The translations under genes were made by a program, and so were the position numbers. From Akebia trifoliata (lineage: Eukaryota; Streptophyta; Magnoliopsida; Ranunculales; Lardizabalaceae), in assembly GCA_017979445.1 (NCBI GenBank), contig CM030714.1:6827049-6891048 (forward strand): a stretch of DNA of 64,000 nt, given 5' to 3'. Under the pieces are notes generated by a model. That model was given only the letters and a program-made list of their open reading frames with translations. It did no database searches and was not told the origin of the DNA. Within the stretch, counting starts at the first letter, position 1; each line of letters opens with the position of its first letter. Below are positions 55,301 through 64,000 of the stretch, piece by piece.

Positions 55301-58300
55301 GTTCAAATTGAGTTATAATAGGATTAGAAAGTTGCTATTATGTTATAGATTATGAAATTACTTTTTAGTATTTTAGGAGTCTAAGTTGTTATGATGAAGT
55401 TATCTATAGATTCTATTTATGGAACTTCAAAAATGAATTCAATACATATCAGTTCAATTCTCTTTTTCAAATTTTATATTCTCTTAATTAATTTTCAGCT
55501 CTTTGCTTCTTCCTCTTCACAAGCTATTACTTCTTTAGCAATTGAATATATTGGTTCACACTCTTCTGTTATTTCCATACATGTTAAATGTCATATGCAA
55601 CCAACACATGCTGTTTGCATATGCTATTTCGTACATTGGATATGTGGTGGCTTATGTTGCAAGAATTTTTTTTTTTTGACCGTTGGATAGTATGCCATCG
55701 CACACAAAAATATGCCATCACATATTGGCAGATATCATATTGGGGTGTGCGACTGTAGCATATGCGATCGCATTTGACAACGTTGGCTACGTTAGTCTTT
55801 CACTACTTTGAGCTTTGTATTTTGCAATCCTTCTTTTTGTACCTTTCCTTAATGGCCCATCTATAGCCAATGGCCTTGCACCCTTTAGGAAGATGCGCAA
55901 GATTCCATGTTTCATTTTGACAAAGGGCTTGCATCTTCTACTTGACATGCCTCTATTTATGATATAGGCTCATTTTCTTTAATTAAGAGAGCACAAGTAG
56001 AAAAGCCATCATTATCACAATAAAAAACATAATCAACTAAGACTAGATCTTGGTTTTCTTCATTCTCTGAGTCTTGGACTTGTTCATTAACTTGTCGATG
56101 TTGAGGAAGAACATTATGGCAGTCATCGATTTTATCCGTACTCATTAAAAAGTGAAAATTTTGATTTCTTTCTTAAGTTCTAGTAGCTACTTTAGTGTTA
56201 TGTTAAATTGTTGGCACTATTTTGTATTTAAGAGTCACAATCCAAAATTTGAATATGAATACCTATAAAAATATCGAGAGTAATCTTTTAACGGATCTTG
56301 GTTTTCTATTGCATCTTTACTGTAAAAAAAAAAAAAAAAAAGTTTAGCCCTAAGGGAAACTGCAAATCAGTGATGCCTAAACTTTGGTGTTATATGCAGG
56401 GCAATTGGCCCATAAGAGCCTGGGTTGAAATTGCATAGAACTATTTTATTTATTTTTTGGTCCGTTGATTGCATGGCACTATTTAATTATTAGAAGTCCT
56501 ATACTCCTTTTTTTTTTTTTTCTTTTAAATAAAGGGTCTTCTTTCACCTTAAAAAAAAAAAAAGCTTGTCTATTGGCCTTGGAATAGACAGACAATGTTG
56601 GTTGTGACCCAAGACTTGGCCTGAAACTTAATGTCTGATTGCCTTCCTGGATCAGGTTTGATCCTAAATACTTGGTTAATAAATAAATCTGCACGTAGGT
56701 CTGATCGTAGCCCTATTCAACAAGCTAATAGGCAGGGCTAGTGCCAAGATTTTTGAACTCGTTTGAGGCCTTTGCCCAGCAAGTTGACATTCCTACAAAC
56801 ATGACTAAACACAGGGAATTACTGCTGTTACAGCTGATCGGCTTGTGTTTATGAGCAATATCTTGTTATAGTAGTGCCATGTGAAGCATGTCTGCCGATG
56901 CAAGATGTGATGTGCCTTGATTTTCATCAGTTCAACCTCCAGAATTAGATGATGTTCCCTAGAAAATTTTTATTTATTTGTTTTTGCTTCATTGGCTAAC
57001 AGGATTTCTATTTGGACTATTTAATGTAGTGGGTTCTATCGTCAAAGGAAATCAACTTTCCCTACCCTCTTGGATTGACTCTTCTCCACATGGTCTTTTC
57101 ATCAGTGTTGTGTTTCATCCTCACCAAAGTTTTGAAGGTAGTTCTTAGTAGATTCTGTTTTAAACCCTCAGTTAGAAAATTGTTCAATAGTTTTAGTACA
57201 TCCCAAGAAATCAATTATATTCATGTCACTTAGCAATTCATCTATCTGTCCTCATAGGTTATGAAGGTTGAGGAGGGGATGACTGCAGAAATGTAAGCAT
57301 CAGATGAACTCTTCTTCGTTTTACATTATATGACTTTTATACTTTATCTGTGGTTATTATTATGATAGTTATGTAAGTCTTCCTTATTATATATATATAT
57401 AAAAAAAAAAAAGAAGTTATGTAAGGAAATGTGGAACAGTTGAGGTTACAACACAGGCATTTCCTGCGTTTTTTTTTTTTTTTTGGGTTCTTGTTGGTAG
57501 AATTTCTTACAGGTTAAGAATATCACCAATAATAAATTAGGGGAATAGAAAATTGTAAGGTAAAAGTATCCTTGCAATATCCAGTTGCAGTATCGGTATT
57601 TTATTGTGTGGGTACAGATTGGGTTAGAGGGGTAATAGTTCTTTAAGGTAAAGCAAAAAGAGTTAGGGAAGAGAATTCCCTATATACAGAGATTCTATAA
57701 GCTACCTCCTTAGCAGAGCAATCAGCTATGTATCATTAACGAACCGTAAGAACATGATTTTTTATTATTATTGGCCAACCTGTAACTTACTCTATCTTCT
57801 CACATAAGGTTTCTAATTTCCATTGATTAGTCCCCTTATTCTAAGCTGACTGGGTAGTGTTAGCTGAACCTCTTTCTATTTCCAGAGGAGTTGAAAAACT
57901 TAGTCCAAAATATGTGAAGACTTCGAAGATTTTCTTTTTGCCATGTGATTTCAACGTTCCTTTGACTAAATGATGACTTGTTTCTATGTTGTTTGGGTAC
58001 AAGTAGGTGTTGAGAGTCTGACATGGCAAAGTTCTGAATTCAGCAAACATTGAGAAATAAGATTTGTGGACAGATCTCAATATGTCAAAATTCAAGTAAT
58101 ATTTTATATAACAAGGATAATAATGGATTATTTTGAAATTTAACAATCTGTGACATTTAGCAATAGACGACTATACATTTTAAAATATAAACGTTATATT
58201 TTCTAAAAGGAAAACTTCACTGGGAAGGAGGTCAAGGGGACCTACCAAGTATAAACAAAGATAAAAGTACATCAACCAATGTTCACAATAACATTCCAAC

Positions 58301-61300
58301 TGAAAATGAAATCCCTCATATCCCCTTCTGCATTCCACATAGATTGGAAGATAAAAGGGCTCTGATATTAAGAAGAATACTATGAATATCCTCCTTTTTA
58401 CTGGCAATCCTCTTGTTCCTTTCCAACTAGAGATTTCGTATGAATTCAACAAGAGCCTCTATAAATGCCACCCTCTTAAAGAAAACACATTGATGTGATA
58501 ACTACTAAAGAGCTTTATACTTTAGGAGAACCCAATACATCCATAAAATGGGAGAAAAGAGATCCCCAAACAATTCTAGCTAGGTCACAATGAATAAAGA
58601 GATGATTGACCGATTCTTTTCTAGCTTATAAATCATTATCATCATCATCTGCACCTTATACCAATTGCTGAGTTGGCAACATGAATCATATTTTGTCATG
58701 TAACTTTTTAAATGTTCATGACCAATTCAGTGGCATAGTAGAGATGCTTCATGAAATGAAAGCTGATTAATTTCTCAATGTTCAGATATGCTACATCTGT
58801 TGTCCCGATCGGTGCAATGTTTGCGATGACTTTGTGGCTGGGAAACACTGCGTACCTGTATATATCTGTTGCATTTGCACAAATGTTGAAAGCTATCAGT
58901 AAGTTTCCATGATAAACGTAGATATAGCTACATGATTTTAAGTAATTCTTGGGTCTAACATGTCTATATGGTCAGTATTGTAGAGGAAAGTGCCACCTAG
59001 GTGAAGTCAGCTGAGATCAAAACCCAACCTTCACAGTTAAATATAAAAAAAAATGGTCAGACTTGTATGCTTCTGTTAGAATGTCCATACGGTTCAACAC
59101 TCAGAACCATCTCATACCGTCCATTCAATAGTTTACCCAATTCGTTATTGGGGTACCGAACCGCAAACATGTTCGAACCAAACCAATTCGGGGCATGATT
59201 CGCTCTTGGTTCATGAAATGCAGCGAACCAAAGGAATTCCACTATTTTACCTAATTTTTTGGACCCCCTCCACATGTTGATAATATTGAGATATCCCCCT
59301 AAAATTTTAAATTGATAGCATGCCCCCCTTTGACCTTTGTCTTTATTAATAAACTGACAAAAAACAACCAAATACCCTCATCTTCAACCTGTAGATAAAA
59401 TAAAAAAAGTTTGATGTTTTTCTTCCCAAAATCTGTCTTCTTCAATCTCTTTTCTACCTACTCATTACCTCAACCTTGAAATGCCCTCATCTCATTCTAC
59501 CCCTATGAATCGTGTTCATTCTCAAGTGGCGAACCACGAATTGTGAACTTGAATTTGAACAGAGCAAACCCACAAATCAGGTAACATAGGTCCATACAAC
59601 AACTGGCTCCTGCCTCATGTGGGCACTTACTATATCTTCAGACACACCATACCTTCCCATCCTGACATCCTTATGATTGTACATAGCCATTTCTCATGAA
59701 AGCAGTTCATAATGTAATCTCTGCGTGGGCTTCTGCAGTGCCTGTAGCAGTTTTCATTCTTGGGGTGGCAGCGGGACTTGAAGTAATGAGCTGCAGAATG
59801 CTTTTTATAATGTCTGTGATCAGTTTTGGCGTTCTTGTGGCTTCGTACGGGGAATTAAATGTTAACTGGATTGGAGTGGTTTACCAAATGGGTGGTGTTG
59901 TCGGTGAAGCCTTGAGGCTCATTTTCATGGAAATTTTTGTGAAAAGGAAAGGCCTTAAGTTGAATCCTATATCTGTCATGTACTATGTTAGTCCCTGCAG
60001 GCACGTATAGGCTTCCTCTCTCGACTTTGAATTTGTCAATGGCTCTTGAAAATTCTACTTAAATTTCCAATTATGTGTAGAAAATTTTCTGCTAATGCGA
60101 CAGATTGTTGGTTTGCTCTACAGTGCTTTATGCCTTTTCGTCCCGTGGATATTCCTCGAGAAACCAAAGATGGATGCGGCCGGGTCATGGAGTTTCCAAC
60201 CACTTGTGTTGGCTCTCAACTCTCTCTGCACTTTTGCACTAAACCTATCGGTTTTCCTTGTTATCTCACATACGAGTGCACTGACCATCCGTGTTGCTGG
60301 GGTTGTCAAGGACTGGGTGGTCGTCTTGCTGTCGGCCCTTCTGTTCGCAGATACAAAGCTAACAGTTATAAACCTTTTCGGCTATGGCATTGGTAAATAT
60401 CAATAAAAAAACTAAAAATCTACTTCTGATACAGTTCTTCAGTGGAAACCTGGTATGGTTTCCTGGACAATGTGCTTGCAGATGGTATACATGCTTGCCT
60501 GGATTCTAGATTGGCCAAATGTTTGGTCAATGCTTGCATCACCCGTAGCTCAAAATTTGCACAAACCAGACAAGGCTAATGGCTGATCCTTTTCCTTCAT
60601 CATTTAGTGGTTACGAGTTTGAGCTCTTGATCAGTTTGTGACCTGCCTACATATGCCATGTGTTTAGCACACTTCACAGAATACAGTTGAACTCTAGGAA
60701 ACACACCGGGTTTCCTTATCTCATTTTATGGAAGCTCTTCTCATTATCCATCAATTTATTAAATTTCCTTAGTTTTTGGAATGTTTTGTGCAATATTTCC
60801 CTTTTCCTCAGGTACCAATAGCAAAAGCACCAACACTTATTTTCTGCAAAATTTCTATTGAAACCACTATTCATTCACAATTTTTTTTGGTGAATCATGT
60901 ATTTCCACCAAATTTTATATCTACAGCACTTAGTTTTTGTTGTTGTTGTTGCTGCTGTTATTTGTTGAACAACAATGTAGGAACATTGAACATGTGAAAT
61001 CTTTCCAAACTACGTTATTTCTTCAAAAAATTGATCTGCACTCAAATTAGTTGAACTTTTTGATATTTTATTATTAAAAATTATAAATAGATAAAAACTC
61101 ATGTGCTTAGTAGTGAATAGTCTGTTTAGTGCACGATATGTCTGAATGAAGTGAGATTACATTACAGATGAAAAGACACCTAAAAGGTTAGACTAGGGAA
61201 CACCTAGAAAGGAGGTTGAATTTACAAGCTAGGGTAGTTCATCAAGTTGAAAGGAAAATTTTATAATACAGTCGTAAAACTAGCTATGCTTTATGGAGCT

Positions 61301-61902
61301 GAATGTTAGGGAATCAATAAGCATCACGTTAATAAATTGAGCATAGAAGAGATGAAGATGTTGCGATGGGAGTGGAAAGACTAGGCAGGATAAAATTATT
61401 GATGAACGCATTTGAGAAAATGTGGGCGTAGCGCTTCAATAGGAGATAAACTAACTGAAAGCTGACTCAGATGGTTTGGGCATGTTCAATGAAGGCCGAC
61501 TATTGAAGAGTGGGGGAGACCCAAAAGAACTTGCAATGGAGATAATGAAAGTAAATATGAACTTACCCTGAACAACGAACCTCTGTATCCCTTTTCCAAA
61601 GTTTCTTAAGTACTTCATTATGTTCTTCAATTACTTGTGCAAAGCTTTTCTGAAAATGTAAAAGAATTAGTTCATTAATTGATGCAAGTATGTAAAAGGG
61701 GGAAAAAGATGGAAAAACTTTATAAATAGTAGTGAAAATTGTTTGAAATTAAAGTGTGTGTGCTGCAGCTATTGCAGGTGTAGCTGCCTATAACAACCAC
61801 AAATTGAAGAAAGAAGCAACTAAGGCTAGCTCGAATGAGACTCAAGAAGTGCAAGCCATGACGGTGGCCACATCTTTGACTCCTCTCAAAACAGATGTAT
61901 AG
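52372..61902 (+). CDS. Triose-phosphate/nucleotide-sugar translocator family protein, seven exons
   Basis: Exons 52372-52473, 57030-57137, 57258-57292, 58786-58898, 59739-60000, 60124-60392 and 61769-61902 join in frame to 340 residues. The protein belongs to the TPT/nucleotide-sugar transporter family and closely resembles the plant group annotated as probable sugar phosphate/phosphate translocator (At3g14410 type). Members exchange phosphorylated or nucleotide sugars across internal membranes; the substrate of this group is not settled. It is mostly hydrophobic, as for the usual ten-helix fold, with no transit peptide. It opens with a short basic tail, then YILLYIALSSGQIFFNKW (about 18-35), and later NFPYPLGLT, VASYGELN, SALTIRVAGVVKDW and YNNHKLKKE near the C-terminus. 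All introns are GT-AG except intron 5, whose donor is GC (60001). Intron 1 (4.5 kb) holds a copia remnant with a nested hAT element; introns 3 and 6 hold LINE pieces. A possible AATAAA is at 62477-62482. Confidence 0.92.
52930..56150 (-). pseudogene. Antisense Ty1-copia pol remnant in intron 1 of the transporter gene
   Basis: Minus-strand reading from about 56150 downward gives copia landmarks in the right order. These are ENEPIS and LPKGCKAIGYRWA (start of the reverse transcriptase), QKSGIGFDKVFSPVV, CWYKR, GGPNLENVITLKSQL, EMKDLGG, KIWLTQKS, and then AIWPKRLLGDL, QLHCDTQNALH and LTKP from the RNase H end. Many stops and frameshifts break it. It was interrupted twice, by the hAT element at 53191-53894 and by about 0.8 kb of unrelated DNA at about 55000-55790. 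Long terminal repeats were not recognised. Confidence 0.75.
53191..53894. mobile_element. Non-autonomous hAT element nested in the copia remnant
   Basis: Ends TAGGACTGCAACTTGGGCGTG and, reversed, TAGGGTTGCAACTTGGGCAGG are inverted repeats. Flanking 8-mers GATGACGA (53183-53190) and GATGAAGA (53895-53902) differ at one base. Taking out the element and one flank brings the split copia RNase H frame back into register, which independently confirms the boundaries. Confidence 0.88.
58180..58670 (-). pseudogene. LINE zf-RVT fragment, antisense in intron 3 of the transporter gene
   Basis: Minus-strand reading of about 58520-58660 gives ESVNHLFIHCDLARIVW, the zinc-binding motif of plant LINE ORF2, broken soon after. 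It resembles the fragment at 18380-19050 more than the intact LINE. Confidence 0.6.
60938..60960. repeat. TTG/CTG microsatellite in intron 6
   Basis: Short run of TTG passing into CTG units within an intron; no function inferred. Confidence 0.7.
61140..61545 (+). pseudogene. LINE ORF2 fragment in intron 6 of the transporter gene
   Basis: Plus-strand pieces KLKGKFYNTVVKLAMLYGAEC, EEMKMLRW, IGDKL and LRWFGHVQ match the region after the reverse transcriptase in plant LINEs (family pattern KF(Y)RT...LYG(A)E(C)W, MLRW, RL(R)WFGH). Stops and frameshifts show decay. It is a different LINE lineage from the intact copy. Confidence 0.65.
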
Positions 61903-62835
61903 ATAAACGGTCCCACAAATAATTTTGAGGTACGTTGTATATGATAGCATACTTTTTCAGAAAAGTTAATTGAGACCACGCCATATGATGTATGCTTTCT
62001 AATTGTTTGGTCTCTCTGATACAGTATTGGTTTGTAAAGTTTGTTTAACTTTGGGGATGCAAGATATTCTTTAGCTTATACGGCGGAAGTGAGTACATCC
62101 TTGGCCTTTTTTACCTTTGTTTTATCTTTTTTACTCTTTTGATGCGTTCTTGTCATGTTGAACTAAAGCCAAGACTGAACAAAACTATCGGCTATGAGTA
62201 TCATATACAATGGACACGGAACCTTCTGCATTTGTGATGGGAAGTAATTGCAAAAGTTGTCGGGGTTGGAGGAAGTAATTTTGTAAAACCAGAAACGGTC
62301 TACATTTGTTTCCTGAGAAAATTGATAGTTGTCACAAGTCTGTTGTTATACACAAAAAAATGATGATTTATTGTAAAATAACTTGAAATCAGTCATGGAT
62401 ATCTGTTAGTTTTTTCAATATTTGAAACTCTCCCCTTTATGGATGACTGTTACATGGTGGTACTTTAAATTTTATGAATAAAGTTCATATTAACGACTGG
62501 TGCTCAAGTATCGTAGGGTGGAAGGGTGTGGAGCACCTTTGGTTGCTGCTTATACCTGATTTTTCCTTGTTTACTCTCTCATGCTACAATGACAAATCTT
62601 TTGTTTCAACAGCTTAAAAATGATAGATATTTGTAAAGTAAACCAATTTTATTTAACTAAATTTAGCCGTAAGTGACTGTTGCTATAACTTTCTTTAGTT
62701 TGATTATATTTTTCACTCATCTCAAGTCCATGGTTTTGTTGCATTTTTCCTCAACCTTGCTATGGCTAGGTTAGTAATACTCATAATTTTCAAATAGTTA
62801 CAATCAAACAATTTTTAATCAATATTATTCTTTTT
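61903..62835. other. 3' flank of the transporter gene
   Basis: Contains the putative polyadenylation signal at 62477-62482 and otherwise AT-rich sequence with no coding motif. Confidence 0.4.
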
Positions 62836-62852
62836 ATTTATATTTTTTTATG

Positions 62853-63075
62853 ACGGGGGTGTCCGAACTTACGTTCGATTAGGGGGACCGGAAGAGCCAG
62901 GAATAAAGCGAAGGCATATGGGTCCCTCCCCTGGGCAAGTGCAATGCCTGCACGTAACACGCACCAGGTTAGTGAGGGTGTGCCCTCGCTGATAGCCCCA
63001 AGGAAATACTGCTCATGCTGGTTACCAAACTCACAACCTATAGACTCACCGCTTATTGGATCCGAAATTGCCATG
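62853..63075 (-). mobile_element. SINE-like element, minus orientation
   Basis: On the minus strand the unit ends GGACACCCCCGTCATAAAAA, sharing the 3' end of the element at 20476-20680. Its body (GTGAGTTTGGTAACC, GGGCACACCCTCACTAACCT, GTGCAGGCATTGCACTTGCC) parallels the SINEs at 6183 and 44121. The open frame across it (62838-63074) is therefore not a gene. Confidence 0.55.
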
Positions 63076-63350
63076 GTTTTATTAAAATTCCATTCTACTT
63101 TTGGAAGATTTTGGATGAATTTTGTGATTTCAACAATGTTTTAATTTTTCTACCATTAGGCCTTCTTTTGCTGTCTTCTAATTTTTTTTTACCGTTGTAG
63201 CCTTCGTCATTGTAATAATTACTTTAATGAAAAAAACCTAATAGTTCTCTGAAAATTACCCAAACATGCATTTCTTGGGTTTAGCTTGAGTTGTTAGATT
63301 TGGATCCATTCAATATTTTTTCAGTGCGAGGAAATGCCCAACTTGAAAGA

Positions 63351-63480
63351 TGGGAAGGTGCCAACTTAGCTAAGTTGGTAAAGGCGTATGTAGAGTTGAT
63401 CCCACGACCGAGGTTCAAACTCCATTAAACTGTTTTCACGTTGACAACTAACCACCTTGTTTGCGTTGAAAAAAATAATA
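63351..63480 (+). mobile_element. tRNA-derived SINE-like element
   Basis: A perfect pol III A-box consensus match TAGCTAAGTTGG (within 63367-63382) is followed about 40 bases later by GAGGTTCAAACTCC, a near B box. An A-rich tail (GAAAAAAATAATAATAATAA) closes the unit. No target duplication was identified. Confidence 0.55.
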
Positions 63481-64000
63481 ATAATAAAAAATAAATAAAA
63501 TTGTGAATGAGGGTAATCAATGATAAAAATAAAATAATTTTATTAGTCAGGTGCCCGAATGAGACTTGATTCTTACCAGTTCCTTTAAATAACTGCCCAT
63601 AACTGGACCCAAAAATAATCAGGTCGATAATGAAAGACCCAAACCAACTAATTGGTTTTGGGTACATCAGGTAATTGGGTACCCATTAACACCCTTAAGT
63701 TTATGTTGGTTTATGGCCTTAGGCTTTGAGTCTAATTGATCCTTGAAATTCGCTAGTTTTTTAGTATTATTCTATGAATTGGCCTCTAAAAGATTGATTT
63801 CCTTTCCAGGCCTACTTGTGGGTCCTAAGTGATCATTTATTAAGAAGAAAAACCCAGGTTTCTTGAGGGTATTCTGGTTATTTTGGCCATTTCATATCTC
63901 GAGGATCACTTGGGTGTGCTAAGAGGCCTGAATACCTTGGTTCTGAATAAACATAAGTTCTACTCATCCTGAAAATAGACCACTTGGAGGTATAAGCTAA
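63481..64000. other. AT-rich flank, no gene recognised
   Basis: I see no coding motif or repeat end before the window stops. Confidence 0.45.

Noticed and set aside
55391..55690. 99-codon frame in transporter intron 1
   Set aside because: No family resemblance; it lies in DNA inserted into the copia remnant and has a Phe/Ser/Ile-rich composition expected from AT-rich sequence.
59696..60010. Separate single-exon gene of 104 codons
   Set aside because: Residues from 59739 on are exon 5 of the transporter; the part before is intron 4 read through.
62838..63074. Minus-strand frame of 78 codons
   Set aside because: It coincides with a SINE-like element whose sequence recurs in part at 6183, 20476 and 44121.
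63360..63430. Functional tRNA gene
   Set aside because: A and B boxes are present but the cloverleaf cannot be completed and an A-rich tail follows, so a SINE fits better.

Overview
The window is nuclear DNA from a flowering plant, most likely a woody dicot; I cannot name the species. It is AT-rich and gene-poor, and it is crowded with plant-type transposons. Three host genes can be supported, all on the + strand. The genes are (1) an intronless plastid carotenoid cleavage dioxygenase of the CCD4 type (2177-3943), (2) a three-exon JAZ8/TIFY5-like jasmonate repressor (40645-42025, 129 residues), and (3) a seven-exon triose-phosphate/nucleotide-sugar transporter family gene (52372-61902, 340 residues) whose introns are full of transposon debris.

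Left part (1-21 kb): the CCD4 gene with its promoter, then small inverted-repeat elements and SINEs. Two CACTA-type elements follow. One (10645-12888) has matching termini and a 3-bp target duplication and is filled with GCGGAT/ATCCGC hairpins. A non-autonomous hAT element with a near-perfect 8-bp target duplication lies at 16358-16957, and a decayed LINE 3' fragment at about 18.4-19.0 kb.

Middle (21-36 kb): a decayed CACTA transposase locus on the minus strand (about 33.2 down to 24.0 kb). It is interrupted by a 5'-truncated LINE (about 27645-32880) that still has an open 1214-residue endonuclease/reverse transcriptase frame and a poly-A tail.

Right part (36-64 kb): the JAZ-like gene with three G-boxes just upstream, a MULE-type MITE with a perfect 9-bp duplication, telomere-like sequence with a 97-bp tandem copy, a SINE with a perfect target duplication, and a hAT element with a perfect 8-bp duplication. 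Minisatellites and the transporter gene follow. Intron 1 of that gene holds an antisense Ty1-copia pol remnant that was itself split by a hAT element.

The three genes show no sign of forming one pathway. CCD4 acts on plastid carotenoids, the JAZ-like protein in nuclear jasmonate signalling, and the transporter in an internal membrane. I found no biosynthetic cluster, no CRISPR and no clearly new protein system. The most informative signals are the nested insertions with readable target duplications, the hairpin-rich CACTA element, a probable GC-AG intron in the transporter gene, and unexplained clusters of CACGTG motifs. All boundaries and homologies were read by eye.
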